A DNA stretch of 64,000 nt from Crocinitomicaceae bacterium (GTDB taxonomy: Bacteria > Bacteroidota > Bacteroidia > Flavobacteriales_D > Crocinitomicaceae), in assembly GCA_024643725.1 (NCBI GenBank), contig JAHEMJ010000007.1, positions 39,572 to 103,571 of the forward strand. The letters run 5' to 3'. The position numbers were made by a program, and so were the translations under genes. This document shows positions 26,576 through 37,500 of this stretch, one piece after another (the first letter of the stretch is position 1; each line of letters starts with the position of its first letter). The notes beneath the pieces are model-generated. The model did no database searches. It saw only the letters and a list, made by a program, of their open reading frames with translations, and was not told where the DNA came from.

Positions 26576-26700
26576 AAGAAGGTTTGAAACGGATTATGCT
26601 AAATGAATATCATGGCATAGCAAATGAACATTCTGCCACTTTTTATGAATATTCATTTTTGAATTTCTTTAAAAACGATAGAATCTGTTGGTGAAAGGGC

Positions 26701-26728
26701 AAAAAAAAAGCAGCCGTAAAGCTGCTTT
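26701..26728 (-). terminator. Terminator after the YHYH gene
   Basis: AAAGCAGC and GCTGCTTT form an 8-bp stem with a 6-base loop, followed on the minus strand by at least nine U. It closes the sigma/MbnP/MbnH/YHYH gene run 18 bases after the last stop. Confidence 0.85.
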
Positions 26729-26746
26729 AATCATTGTTTATTCAAA

Positions 26747-28105
26747 TTATTGGATCACGATTTTCTTTGTCACCGCTTGTCCCTTGATTTTAACTTGATA
26801 TAATCCTTTGTATAAAGTATCTGCATTGAAATAAGCAATCGTGCTGCCTTGAACAAGCATTTGCGATTGGATCAATTTTCCGAAAGCATCATACAACTCA
26901 ACCGTAAAGGATTGATTGGTTAAGTCATTGATTTGAACCATAATGATGTCGTTGCTTGGATTCGGATAAACAGACCAATCTGAATCACTCAATTCGTTGA
27001 TTCCAGCACTTGACGTGTACGTAGTAACAGGCTCGGTTATAGAGGTTACTTTTGCCGCAGTTTTTACGCCGTAAAATGTTGGTCCAACCACATAAGGATA
27101 AGCAGAATTCCATTCGCTATCAACCGTCGCAAAATAGCAATAGATGCCATTTGGATATTCAGGAGTCACACAAAAACGACCATTGTGTTCATCTAAATAA
27201 TCCGCTTGTCCTGCATGACTGACAAATTCATAATCTTCACGGAAATAGCCGAGTGGATAAGTTGTGCTCACTGCTGGTCCATCTGGAACATCTGTTCCGT
27301 CAGCCCAAACCGTACGAGTGCTGATATTTCGCAATTGATATCCAGATTTGATGCGTGTAATTCCACCGGTTCCATCTGCATTTTTAAATCCATATGCACC
27401 ATAAATGGGGAAGCCGTCGTATGCATAGCCGATTAACGGTGAATGCGCATTGGAATCAATGACGTATAATCCATCTGCATCATACAAATCACAGACATTG
27501 GAGATTACGGTTAAGTCCAATTTGAATGCACTAGGATTTTGGTGATGGTGGTAATTTCCCATGGCTGGGTGACCTTTCGAACAATCGAAACCTGGTTTTT
27601 CGGCAGGGACTGCATCTCGGTTCCACGACATCACTGCTGCTGGTCCTCCAGGACAAGGTGGATTTCCTGGTCCACCACAAAGTGCATTTGTACTTGGATT
27701 CCAAGCGACACCATCACGGTAATCGAAAAGTGCGACCCCGTTAATGAAAATACCGATGTTTCCACCTGTAGTAACGGTAAGTGTCCCTGTATTTTGTGCT
27801 GGATTTAAGGGAACTTTAAAAATGGCATTTTGGTTGGTTGCCAAGGAAGGATTCCCATCCATAAAGGGACCTGTTATGTAAGAAGGAACTCCAGTCGTTG
27901 TTACATAGACCCAATTAGTCGAATATTGTACACTCTGCACATTCGCAGGTGTTGTTTCGTTGATTGGTGTTGAATTTCCTTGGACATAATGTCTTCCGGT
28001 AATTCCAGTGGTGTTGATTAACCAATGTTCAATGGCAGGATTTAATTGAGCCATCGTTTGATTTCCAATGCAAAGCAAGAGAACTAAACGGAATATTTTT
28101 TTCAT
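26747..28105 (-). CDS. YHYH-domain protein exported by T9SS
   Basis: Secreted protein of 452 residues: a signal peptide (about 1-19), a YHYH domain covering most of the body, with the His cluster GNYHHHQNP near 178 and the blocks GYAYDGFPIYGAYGF and LDEHNGRFCVTPEYPNGIYCYF, and a Por-secretion tail from VYPNPSND to TKKIVIQ. YHYH proteins are of unknown function; the His-rich motif and conserved acidic and aromatic residues suggest metal binding (inference). It is the last gene of the run that contains MbnP and MbnH, starting 24 bases after the MbnH stop, and would be the only member delivered outside the cell. Confidence 0.9.
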   Translation of the reverse strand: MKKIFRLVLLLCIGNQTMAQLNPAIEHWLINTTGITGRHYVQGNSTPINETTPANVQSVQYSTNWVYVTTTGVPSYITGPFMDGNPSLATNQNAIFKVPLNPAQNTGTLTVTTGGNIGIFINGVALFDYRDGVAWNPSTNALCGGPGNPPCPGGPAAVMSWNRDAVPAEKPGFDCSKGHPAMGNYHHHQNPSAFKLDLTVISNVCDLYDADGLYVIDSNAHSPLIGYAYDGFPIYGAYGFKNADGTGGITRIKSGYQLRNISTRTVWADGTDVPDGPAVSTTYPLGYFREDYEFVSHAGQADYLDEHNGRFCVTPEYPNGIYCYFATVDSEWNSAYPYVVGPTFYGVKTAAKVTSITEPVTTYTSSAGINELSDSDWSVYPNPSNDIIMVQINDLTNQSFTVELYDAFGKLIQSQMLVQGSTIAYFNADTLYKGLYQVKIKGQAVTKKIVIQ

Positions 28106-28129
28106 GGATATTTTTTTTAAAGTTAGATG

Positions 28130-29173
28130 TTATTTGTTTTCAAAACTTGCATTGCGCTCATTTTTAGGATACTTGAAAAGTGGATTAAACAAAAATTGAG
28201 GATCACTTAAGGTTTTTAAGAAAGCGATGAGGTCTTTTTGTTCATGATCTGTCAATGGTCGATTTAATTTGTTCAATTCGGAACTTTTCAGGTTTGATGA
28301 GGCGTGCAACACGCTGTAATGTGCGAGCACATCTTTCAAAAGTTTAAAACGTCCATCGTGCATGTATGGGAAACTAAATTCAATGTTACGCAGGGTTGGG
28401 ATTTTGAAAAGCAATGAATCCTCATGCCGATTGGTGATGTCCATGCGTCCATAATCCATCAATTTCGGATTCACCGGAAGTCCATTTGCTTTGAAGTCAT
28501 TTCGCGTGAAAAGTGGTTCTTGGTGACAGGATACACAATACTGTTTAAACAGGGAATATCCGGCCTTTTCTTGCTCAGTGAAATGCGCTTGGTGGTTTTG
28601 AACTTGATCGTATTTCGATTGTGCGGAAACGAGTCCAACGGTGAAATTGGCCAAGGCCTTTAACAGGAGATCTGTGGTGATGATGCTGTCTCCAAACCCT
28701 TGGTAAAAGCGCTTGCGGTAAAAGCTTGAACGATTCAAGCGTCTCAAAATTTCTTCGAGGCTATTGTCCATTTCCTTTGCATGAGTCAACGGATTAATGG
28801 CTTGCTTGTTTAATTGTCCAACTCCGCCATCCCAATGAAAGGACCTCTGCCAGGCCAAATTGATGAGAACGGGTGAATTTCGGGTACCGATTTTCCCATC
28901 GATGCCATGACTTAACGCATGATCGATGTGCGTGAATGCGGAATATTGTAAATGACAACTCGCACAGGAAATAGTGCTGTCGCGCGAAAGGTCTGGATCG
29001 TAAAATAAGGTACGACCTAATTCAAATTTTTGGAGGTTAATTGGATTGGCCTCAAAATCATAAACGGGCTTTGGCCAATGCTTAGGTATGTAAAAAGGAT
29101 GTTCGTTTTTTGTCGCACTAAAAATGAGGACAGTAATCAGCAGGAATCCAAATATCCGTAACAAAGACTTCAT
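28130..29173 (-). CDS. mbnH: Di-heme peroxidase-family enzyme, MbnH-like
   Basis: Periplasmic c-type di-heme protein of 347 residues (start at the ATG at 29173, in an ATGA overlap with MbnP). An N-terminal hydrophobic segment (about 4-20) exports or anchors it. The two haem sites are CASCH (70-74) and CVSCH (213-217); other family blocks are GTRNSPVLINLAWQRSFHWDGG and PYMHDGRF. It belongs to the bacterial cytochrome c peroxidase/MauG superfamily. Direct coupling to an MbnP gene identifies it as MbnH-type; the characterised enzyme oxidises a tryptophan of MbnP to kynurenine, creating its copper site. A plain peroxidase role is the alternative. Confidence 0.9.
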   Translation of the reverse strand: MKSLLRIFGFLLITVLIFSATKNEHPFYIPKHWPKPVYDFEANPINLQKFELGRTLFYDPDLSRDSTISCASCHLQYSAFTHIDHALSHGIDGKIGTRNSPVLINLAWQRSFHWDGGVGQLNKQAINPLTHAKEMDNSLEEILRRLNRSSFYRKRFYQGFGDSIITTDLLLKALANFTVGLVSAQSKYDQVQNHQAHFTEQEKAGYSLFKQYCVSCHQEPLFTRNDFKANGLPVNPKLMDYGRMDITNRHEDSLLFKIPTLRNIEFSFPYMHDGRFKLLKDVLAHYSVLHASSNLKSSELNKLNRPLTDHEQKDLIAFLKTLSDPQFLFNPLFKYPKNERNASFENK

Positions 29174-29820
29174 TTCGAGTAAAAATAGTACGCAATGGAT
29201 TGACAATAGCTTTTTGCGAGTGGACTAGGAATCATGATGCGCTGGACTTGTTCCAACTGTGCGTCTTTTTCGAAGAACGGTTTTAGGTCTAGTACAAGGA
29301 TGTCTCCTTTCATTTCGATCGTCACATGTACCATCGTTTCATTTGGTTTGCGGTATCCACCTAAATGATATTCAAAAAGACGATCATCTGTAGGAATGCG
29401 CGTCGATTTTCCCGTGCATTTGAATTGAATATATCCGGAGTTCCACGCCCAATACATGCCTTTTAAAGGATCTAAATCACCTGTTACGGATTCAGAAACG
29501 TGGTAAGAACTGTCCAACCCAAATTGAAAGGACATTGTTCGATAATTTCCAGTCGAAAACTCGGGGAACAAATTCATGGACTCTGGACTTTCCAAATCAA
29601 TCAAGTGTGCCCCAACTTTGATGGCTTTGCGCGTTGAACCTTCAAATTGAAAATCAGTGAGGTATAGTTTCAGTTGATCGAAGGAAATGGAATCTTTCCC
29701 ATACGCGTATGATTTTCCCAAAGTAATCGATTCCGTTCCCCATTGAACTTGGACATGTATTTGTCCAAACGCTAGTTGAGCGAGGATAAGAAAGAGGATG
29801 GTTATTTTCGTTCGCTTCAT
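29170..29820 (-). CDS. mbnP: MbnP-family copper-binding protein
   Basis: Exported protein of 216 residues with a signal peptide (about 1-20). The body has the family features: a beta-rich start (IHVQVQWG), the stretch LKLYLTDFQFEG, and the diagnostic motif KGMYWAWNSGYIQFKCTG, whose tryptophans (124, 126) include the residue expected to be converted to kynurenine by MbnH. It is coupled by ATGA overlaps on both sides, to the metal-sensor-like gene before it and to MbnH after it. MbnP proteins bind copper in the periplasm. The assignment rests on the motif and on the pairing, and is quite secure. Confidence 0.88.
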   Translation of the reverse strand: MKRTKITILFLILAQLAFGQIHVQVQWGTESITLGKSYAYGKDSISFDQLKLYLTDFQFEGSTRKAIKVGAHLIDLESPESMNLFPEFSTGNYRTMSFQFGLDSSYHVSESVTGDLDPLKGMYWAWNSGYIQFKCTGKSTRIPTDDRLFEYHLGGYRKPNETMVHVTIEMKGDILVLDLKPFFEKDAQLEQVQRIMIPSPLAKSYCQSIAYYFYSK

Positions 29821-30251
29821 GGTCTTGGACCCGGACGTTCGCTTCGATCAATCATTCCGTCTACTACTTCAGCTAATTTCTTTGCTTGTTTGGCGTTGCA
29901 ATGTGCTTTTACACGGGAAAAGTGCTCGAAGGTACAGGCGTCAATCTTGGTCTGTAGCATCCCGATTTTTTGATACAAAACTTGATTTTCAACTGCTGCA
30001 TTTTTATCTAATTTAATTTGTTTCCGCAGTTCCTTCTGTTCTCCAAGGTAACGCTCTTTCTGTGCGATGTGTTGCTTGAATTCTTGGTCCACCCATGCCG
30101 CTTGCTTGCCAGACATGTTCAACACCACACTCAAACGAGGTGGGTGGGGTGGGTGATGCTTTTTTCTACCTTCCATGAATTGTACAAGAATGATGGCATT
30201 CATCAGAATGAGCACACCTAGAAGGAAATACAACAGTTTGTTTGTTTTCAT
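29817..30251 (-). CDS. CnrX/CpxP-like periplasmic metal sensor
   Basis: Protein of 144 residues with an N-terminal membrane segment (about 7-24), a His/Pro cluster KKHHPPHPP (His32, 33, 36) right outside the membrane, and a helical region ending in FEHFSRVKAHCNAKQ (His110, Cys106, Cys118) typical of the Spy/CpxP/CnrX heavy-metal resistance family. In the cnr system such a protein senses metal and controls the anti-sigma factor. Here it follows an anti-sigma and an ECF sigma gene, which matches that logic. The His and Cys residues could bind copper. Its end overlaps MbnP in ATGA. Confidence 0.8.
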   Translation of the reverse strand: MKTNKLLYFLLGVLILMNAIILVQFMEGRKKHHPPHPPRLSVVLNMSGKQAAWVDQEFKQHIAQKERYLGEQKELRKQIKLDKNAAVENQVLYQKIGMLQTKIDACTFEHFSRVKAHCNAKQAKKLAEVVDGMIDRSERPGPRP

Positions 30252-30257
30252 TTGTGA

Positions 30258-30506
30258 TTAAATGGAAAGATTAGAGCCAAAATTAGCATATTGTGTTTCA
30301 AGTAATTCTTCTTCCGCCAATTTTTCTTGTCGGGAACTGAAATAAAGGAGATTTAGTGTCAAACAAAGTATGGTGACAATGGCGAAGAATCCTGTTTGAC
30401 GTTTTTCTTTTTTTGCCAGTGCAGGCGCTTGCATCAGCATGTCATGAAGGGAGGATGAAACTTCGATTCTTTTTTTAGAAAATGGATGTTCGTTCAAATT
30501 CTGCAT
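30258..30506 (-). CDS. Single-pass anti-sigma factor (CnrY-like)
   Basis: Protein of 82 residues with a charged cytoplasmic N-terminal part of about 37 residues, one transmembrane helix (about 39-57, FFAIVTILCLTLNLLYF) and a short acidic periplasmic end. Size and topology match small anti-sigma factors such as CnrY that hold an ECF sigma factor at the membrane. Sequence identity to a named family is not claimed; the call rests on its position 36 bases after the ECF sigma gene and 6 bases before the metal-sensor-like gene. Confidence 0.7.
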   Translation of the reverse strand: MQNLNEHPFSKKRIEVSSSLHDMLMQAPALAKKEKRQTGFFAIVTILCLTLNLLYFSSRQEKLAEEELLETQYANFGSNLSI

Positions 30507-30542
30507 AGTGTATTAGATGTTATCATGTTGGAAATCATGCTG

Positions 30543-31112
30543 TTAAATCCAATTATTTTTAATGGAGTCGTTCAAGGTGGCTTTTAAGTGTTGTTTTGCT
30601 CGGAAAATCAATGATTCGATGGCTGATAATGAAAGGTTCATCGATTCGCTTATTTCTTTGTAGCTAAATTCGTCCATGTGATGTAAGGTGTAAGCAATGC
30701 GTTGATTCTCTGAAAGTTGCTGAACTGCCTCTAAAAAGACTTTTACCCGTTCTTTTTCCATCAGCGCTTCTTCGGGATTTTTATTCAGGTCAACGGTATG
30801 ATCTATAAATGCTGGGTCAATCCGAAGATGAATTCCAAACCTCTTTTTTCGTTTGGCTTTTCGAATGTGTTCCAAGCATTTATTCAAGGTGATGCGGTGA
30901 ATCCATGTAGATAATTTGGCGTCACCTTTAAATTTGGGTATGGACTGGTAAATCGTTAGAAAAATATCCTGTGTGGCATCTTCTGCTTCTTCTTTGTTCT
31001 GAAGGATGTACCAACACATGTTTAGCACCTTTTTCTCATATTGGATTACCAGTACTTCGAATGCGTGTACATCGCCTCGTTGCAGTGCTTGAATATCGAT
31101 TTCTTGGGACAC
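30543..31112 (-). CDS. ECF-family RNA polymerase sigma factor
   Basis: Sigma-70 family regulator with regions 2 and 4 only. Region 2 runs from AFEVLVIQYEKKVLNMCWY through EDATQDIFLTIYQSIPKFKGDAKLSTWIHRITLNKCL (quoted as two landmarks of one block, with the polymerase-binding helix), and region 4 has LSENQRIAYTLHHMDEFSYKEISE and the recognition helix LSAIESLIFRAK. I choose the GTG at 31112 (189 residues, usual ECF length); an in-frame ATG at 31175 would add 21 unlikely residues and overlap the acetyltransferase gene by 28 bases. It heads the metal-related gene run and is probably autoregulated. Confidence 0.9.
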   Translation of the reverse strand: MSQEIDIQALQRGDVHAFEVLVIQYEKKVLNMCWYILQNKEEAEDATQDIFLTIYQSIPKFKGDAKLSTWIHRITLNKCLEHIRKAKRKKRFGIHLRIDPAFIDHTVDLNKNPEEALMEKERVKVFLEAVQQLSENQRIAYTLHHMDEFSYKEISESMNLSLSAIESLIFRAKQHLKATLNDSIKNNWI

Positions 31113-31147
31113 GGTTAGTTGGATGTCATCACAACGGAAAACTTGTG

Positions 31148-31594
31148 TTAAAAGAAAAGTCGGCCGTTCAGCCATTCTGGATCGAGGATGGCTTTTTGTT
31201 TTTCATAGAAACGAATGGCCGGTTCATTCCAGGTGAGAACTTGCCAGTCCATGCGTTGTACCTTGCGTTCTTGTGCTGTTTCAACAACGCGATCGAAAAG
31301 CAATTGTCCGATGCCATGTTGGCGTTCCTCTTCCATCACATAAAAGTCCTCGAGGTATAAGCACGCACCTTTCCAAGTAGAGTAGGAGGTGTAATACAAC
31401 GCGAATCCAACAACAATTTGTTCTTTTTCTGCAACGATCGCTTCACATAGGTTTTTCTCGAATAAATCTGCTTTTAAGTTTTCCGGTGTGTTGGTCACTT
31501 GTTCGGGTGCCAATTCGTATGCCGCTAATTCTTGAATCAGAGAAAAAATCGCTGGGACATCAGCTTCAGTTGCTGGACGAATATGCACACTCAT
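31148..31594 (-). CDS. GNAT acetyltransferase, diamine acetyltransferase-like
   Basis: Cytoplasmic N-acetyltransferase of 148 residues. The segment YSTWKGACLYLEDFYVMEEERQHGIGQLL contains the acetyl-CoA binding loop (RQHGIG) and the YSTWKG..LYLED block typical of the spermidine/thialysine (SSAT-like) subgroup; WNEPAIRFYEKQ follows. The substrate may be a polyamine or a small amine, which is inference. The start codon overlaps the sprA stop as TAATG, so its translation is likely coupled to sprA, an odd partner for a metabolic enzyme. Confidence 0.88.
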   Translation of the reverse strand: MSVHIRPATEADVPAIFSLIQELAAYELAPEQVTNTPENLKADLFEKNLCEAIVAEKEQIVVGFALYYTSYSTWKGACLYLEDFYVMEEERQHGIGQLLFDRVVETAQERKVQRMDWQVLTWNEPAIRFYEKQKAILDPEWLNGRLFF

Positions 31595-34500
31595 TATTTC
31601 AATCCGTTAAGGTCGAAACGCAAGGTAATTCCTGTTTTTAGGTTACCTGTTGGGTAGCTCAAGAATACTTTTGGCGTATTGATGAATTGCTCGTAATAAA
31701 AGATTGCACTTAAGTGATCAGATAACTTGTAATTCGCATCTAATTTGAAGCTTACCGTTGTTTGTCCTGCCGTTGCTTGATTTGTATTCTCAACTACTTT
31801 GCGAATCACCGTTGAGTTATCGCGGAAAGAGAAGTTGACATTGATCAACAAGTCACTTGGTTTCAGACTACGTACAGGCAACTTCAATTTTGGAACATTG
31901 ATGACTGTACCTACCACGATTTCTTTCCCGAGAACTTCTGTCACTTGGTTGTTGTTCAATGACAAGGTTGTTTGACGGTCTTTTTTGTATTCGAAATTCG
32001 TCGTGATGTTTTTTCCGAGGATGTTCCAAGTTGCCAACATTCCAATCAAAGGTGAAAAACGCTCTGAAACGGTAATGTTTTGGATTTGCATCGGCGCGAT
32101 GTAGTTGTTGTTGATGTCTTGCGCAGTGGCGTGTCCATTAGCATCAACAGTTGCATTCAAGTTCGTCTGCATCCCGTTCACACTTACGGATGATGAATAT
32201 CCGTGATTCAACTTGAAGGATTTCACAACATCCTTCGCGAAAGCAAATTTGGACAGTCCATTGTAATTAATCGTCCAGTTAGGCAAAGGAATATTCGATA
32301 ACGGATGAATTGATTTTGCATCGATACTAGAATTCGTATACGCCGTTAAGAATGCACCCATGACAACTTCTTGTTGCGATCCTGAATACCCTGAATAATA
32401 GCCACTTGGTAACAAACTTGAATTTGGATTTTGCGCCCCCAACAATTGAGATACTTGGGTACGGTTGTTCAACATGGTAGTAAATACGGATGAAGAGAAA
32501 TCTTTCCCTTCTTTGATGAAAGCAGAACCCCAAGTCACCGTTGAGTACGTCAAGGTACTTGATTCGAATTTACTTTGACTTTCGAAGGCACTTGTTGTCG
32601 AGTTCCAGCGGTAGAATTCACCGGAATTTGTGCTGTAGTTTCGATTCAAGTTCAGGTTGATGTTCAAATCTTTAATTGGTTCCAATGTCGCTTTCAATTG
32701 AAGATTCGCCGTATGAGTCGTCGTGAATTGTTTGTTCAAATTCTCATTTTGCACCAACCAATTTTGATCTCTCGCGAGCGTACTAATGTTGTAGCCGTTG
32801 CTTCTTCCCAATAAATCGTAACCTTGTTTTCCAAAGACAAATCCGGACATGCCAAGTGAATTACCATTCATTCCAAGAATGCTTGATTCTTGGTTGTATC
32901 CAGGCAGCATGGTTCCATCCGTCAACGCATACGTTCCTGAAACGTTTCTTACACTCATGATGAGTCGCGCAACGAATCCACCAATTGGATTTACTTTTTC
33001 TTTTTCTTTCTCTTTGATTTCTTGTTCGCGTAGTTGTTTACGGTCGAAGCGTTTTTTCTGACGCTCATATTGTTTCAATTCTTTTGCTGTCATTTCCTCC
33101 AGTGGTTTTGCCGGCTTAAATTCTGGCAATTTCGCTGGTCCTGCTTTGGGTTTTGCACCGGTTCCGCCATCTCCACCGTCGTTGCCCAACTTGGAATTGA
33201 CATTGCCTTTCATTCCTTTCCCATCGGAAAGCACGCGCTTAAAGTATGGGACTTTATTGTAGAGGGTCACTAAGTTCCCTTGTAAGGTCATGTTAATGGT
33301 ACGATTGTTTTGTACCGTATTTCCAAAAGCCGTTTGTCCAAGTGGTGCGCGCTGCCAATTGTAAGTTCCGGAATATTTAGCATTTGCAGTAATCCAACTG
33401 GTAAGTGGGAATTTATCCAGCGGAACATTGTAACTAATGCTGTAGTTATGTGTGTAGTCCATTGTTCGACCAAACGTAGACATTTGTGAACGAATGGTAT
33501 CCATGAATTCACGGTAGCCTTCTGGATTCGTTACGCGGTCTACGCCATGATTTCCTTCCACAAAGATGGATTTGTTCGTCGCGCTGAACGTCGTTTTTAA
33601 GTTCTTCGTTACATCGTATCCAATTTGATAATTACGGTTCCAATCAAAACGTTTCAAATAGATGGGATCAAATTGGAAGGTTGGAACGATGATATTTCTC
33701 ACTTGTCGCTCGTTGTAGATGCGTGAGTAATCGTTCGTGAAGGTGATGTTTTTCGGCAATAGGAAAAGATTGAATTCTTTGATCCATTTTAACCAAGGTG
33801 ATTTTTGAACTGGTTCCCATTTCTTAAATGGTTCAATGGCTTTTCCAGCAAAAGTATAATTGTAATTGAGTGAACCTGTCCACGTTTTTGTTCGATCCGC
33901 AGCAATGTTGAAATCGCGTTTGATGTTTTCTGCAAATGCATACGTTGCTGACCAATTCGAAATACTCCAGAATTCAGGTTTTGTTCCAGCTTTTGCTTCT
34001 TTACGCACATTGGTAAAGTTGTATGAGCGACGCTCTGTGAAATCTTGACCTAGTTTTGCGCGTTCTTTGCGTGTAGCGTTGTCGTAACTAGATAATTTAA
34101 TATCTGGATTGAACGGATCGTATTCTGGATTGATCACTCCTAATGAGTATCCATAGAAGAACGGTAGAGAAACTCGTGCTTGTTTTCCGAAGAATTGTCC
34201 TAATTGAACGGTTGTGTTCATGTCGAAACCAATTTTTTGGTTACGTTGACGATCTTGGACACGACTATCTACACTTCCCCAGTTAATACCGGAGTAATTT
34301 CCAGAAGCCGAAACATTGGCAAAGTCTGCCAATTGAACTTGCATTTGTCCAACAGCGGCATCTCCACCATCGCTTACGAAATCCGTTAAACGCAACTCAT
34401 TGACCCAAACGTTTACACATTCTGCATCTCCCGCATCAGGCTGCCAAATGTTGTCTGGATCTGTTTTAAGTGGATTGCGAACACCAATCATGATGGTACG

Positions 34501-37500
34501 CATTCCTTGAAGGTTTGGACTTCCTTTGACTTTTAATTTTCGTTGTGGATTCTGTGGGTCAACGATTTCATACTCGTTAATGTAAGACACACCCGGAGCA
34601 CCTTGTTCCACCTTTTTGTTACGTTCCGTTTTCAGGTTGAGTAAATCGTCGAAGACAATTTCAATATTGTTCAATTCTGGCCAAATGGTTTCTGGATTCG
34701 TTGCGCCCCAATCCGTCACTTTCAAAGGCAATTCGTATTCGTAGTAATTCTCCACGTAATCAGTTCCCAAACGAACGAAAACGGAAAGTTCATTATCCTT
34801 CAATTGGTTTTGTACCACTGACTCTGCATGGACAAACATTTTCATTTTCTTGTATGTACGCACGTCGAATTGTACGTTGCGGTAAGCAGCACGTGCATCT
34901 CCATCTTGAAGATTACATACTTCTAACACCAAGGACTGCTCGTTCATTTGGCGTTGATATACTTGAGAAGGATCAATTTCACGCGTAATTCCAGGAGGAA
35001 TCACATAGTTGATTGGTTGACGCTGTCCGTTTTCTTCGATGTTTAACGCTGCAATATTGAAGGTTGTTAAGTTTGGATCAGTTTGTACACTCAATCCAGG
35101 CTGCGTTAAATCTTGCGTATATCTTCTCCACTCTCCACGAATCAATTCTAGACGTGCAAAACGCAAGACCACTTCTTCGTCAAAGTTCTTCAAGTACATG
35201 CGCATGAAACGAATGGAGCGGAAATCTTGGATGCCATTCACTCGCTTCTCAAAGGACTTAACTGGAACTTTGAACTGGTACCAAGTCTCCGTTTTTGTTC
35301 CGTTTTGATACACTTGTTTATTTGTGATGAAATTGTTTCCAACTTGTTGTAGGTCGTTTGGACGCATACTAACACGGTATTGGAAATAACTTTCACTTTC
35401 CGCTAAGTTGTTGTCTTGATTGATGTCTTCGTTGTCTGGAAGGTTGCTCGCTTGGGTTGGATATCCTGCAGCATTTGCCGTATCGGACATGGATGTGGTC
35501 GGTGAATTTCCTTCCATCCCGTTGTAACGCTTGTAACGTTTTAAGATATTCAACTGTTGACTATCGTAGTTGTCATCCAAATAATACGTGTAATCATCAT
35601 TAGAAGGATCGGCAATCATGCGTGCTTTTGTTGCGGCATTCAAAGTTGGATTATTTTGTACCCAATTCACATATGCTTGATGTGCAGTGATTTCTTGATT
35701 GTCTTTCCATCCGTCAATTCCGACGTCTTGATTCTGTCTAGCAGCTGGATCGTTGTCAAATGCATTCACGACAATTTGTTGCGTAGAAATTCTAGACCAT
35801 GCCGTCGTATCCATGTTGTCGCTGATCGGAATGTCGTTCGTTGCAGGCAATCCGTTTTCGAAACTTTTGCGTGAATCTGGAAGGACATCCTCTGAGATAT
35901 TTCCAAGGTTAAAATACAAATCCCCACCTGTATGGAAAGTATTTGGATTTTCGTTTTCTGCATCTTCGTTGAATGGATCCAAGACCCAGAATTGGATGAA
36001 CTCAATGTTCGCAACCTCAAAGTCGTTGGTTGTCAGTCCACGCATAATACCTCCCCAACGATTCTCTGGATTCGTAAAGTATCCGAGTGAATCCACCGTA
36101 TTGGTAGTGTCGTAATTGTACATCCCACGTTCTGTTGGATAATACGCTAATTCTAAAATAGGAATGTTTTGAATCGAACCGTATTGTTGTTGCAAGTTCG
36201 GGAAGATATCTACCTGATTCACCAAGCGCATGCGGCTATCAGTCAACATCGCTGGATTCTGTTTGATGTGCTGCGGAGTCAGGGAATTACTTTGGTAGAA
36301 AACGGGATCGATGGTGTACCATACGGTTTTGGCACGTTTAAATCCGGAGGACAAGTTTTTGGTACTTGCTTCAGGGAATAAATCCGGTTGACCTTGTGGA
36401 ATGGATGCCATTTTCCATGCGGAGAATTGTCTTAAATCGATGGCACTTTGACTCGCTTCAAAGTCATCCACGTATGAAGTTCCAGATTTGTTAATCGCTT
36501 TTGGTTGTCCAGGAATCAGGTGGGCGTATTCACCTGTCAAGGACAATGTAGACATCTGATTCGTTGAAATAACTGGAAGCATGTCCACCAGTTTTGTTAA
36601 GAATGGAACATTTGTTCTCAAGGAGAAATCCGTTCCAAGAATGGTGTTTTTAAACGGTTCGTTTCCGAAGTCTACCTTTTGTGTGACAGGACGTTCCATC
36701 ATGCGGATGGCCGTTGCGCCAATTTTAAAGTTCTCGCTCAAACGGTATTGGTAGTGTCCACCCATCATTGAACGCGCTTGGAATCCGAAAACGGAATTAC
36801 TTTCGATGGTAATTTTAATCGGTGTGTTCGACTCTAGGATACCGGTGTTTAAGATTTTTACGCGGCTAAACGCGTAATCTACGGTGTAGTCCGTTCCTTC
36901 AATCAAACGAATTCCACCGGCAGTAACAACGACTGCTCCTTGCGGAATATTCATGACGTTTAACGGAATTTCAGAACTGATGGATGATTGGAATTCTCCT
37001 TTAAATACAAAGCGATTTTTACTTGGGATTTGTTGCGCTGCGGTTTTCGTCGAATCGTATAATTCAGTGTAAGCAATCTTGTTCACATTGACTTGAGGCA
37101 CACCCGCATCTTCAAGTTTTTTGGCAAGTGTTTTACCAAATGGTTCAATGGTACTGAAGAAGATGCGACCATTTTTCTTGTTAATCGTTCCACCGTTATC
37201 GATTTTGTTTCCAACAACGTTAAACGGAGCAAAGTCAAACACACCATCCGAGAAAGGCTGATTGTTTTGGTTGATTTTGTCCATGTCCAACAAAGTCACA
37301 ATCTGTTTTTTGTCCACCCCTGCAAACGGCATGAAAGGTTGAAGGACAGATGTTTCTTGGTTGTTATAGTACACATCAATTTTAAATCCTAATTGATCCA
37401 CTTGATATGCTCCAATGGAATAGACGTTTTTCATCATCAAGTCCCAAATTTTGTTTTTTGGATTGGTGATGGTCGGCTTGATCAATTTCAAAATTAGGGC

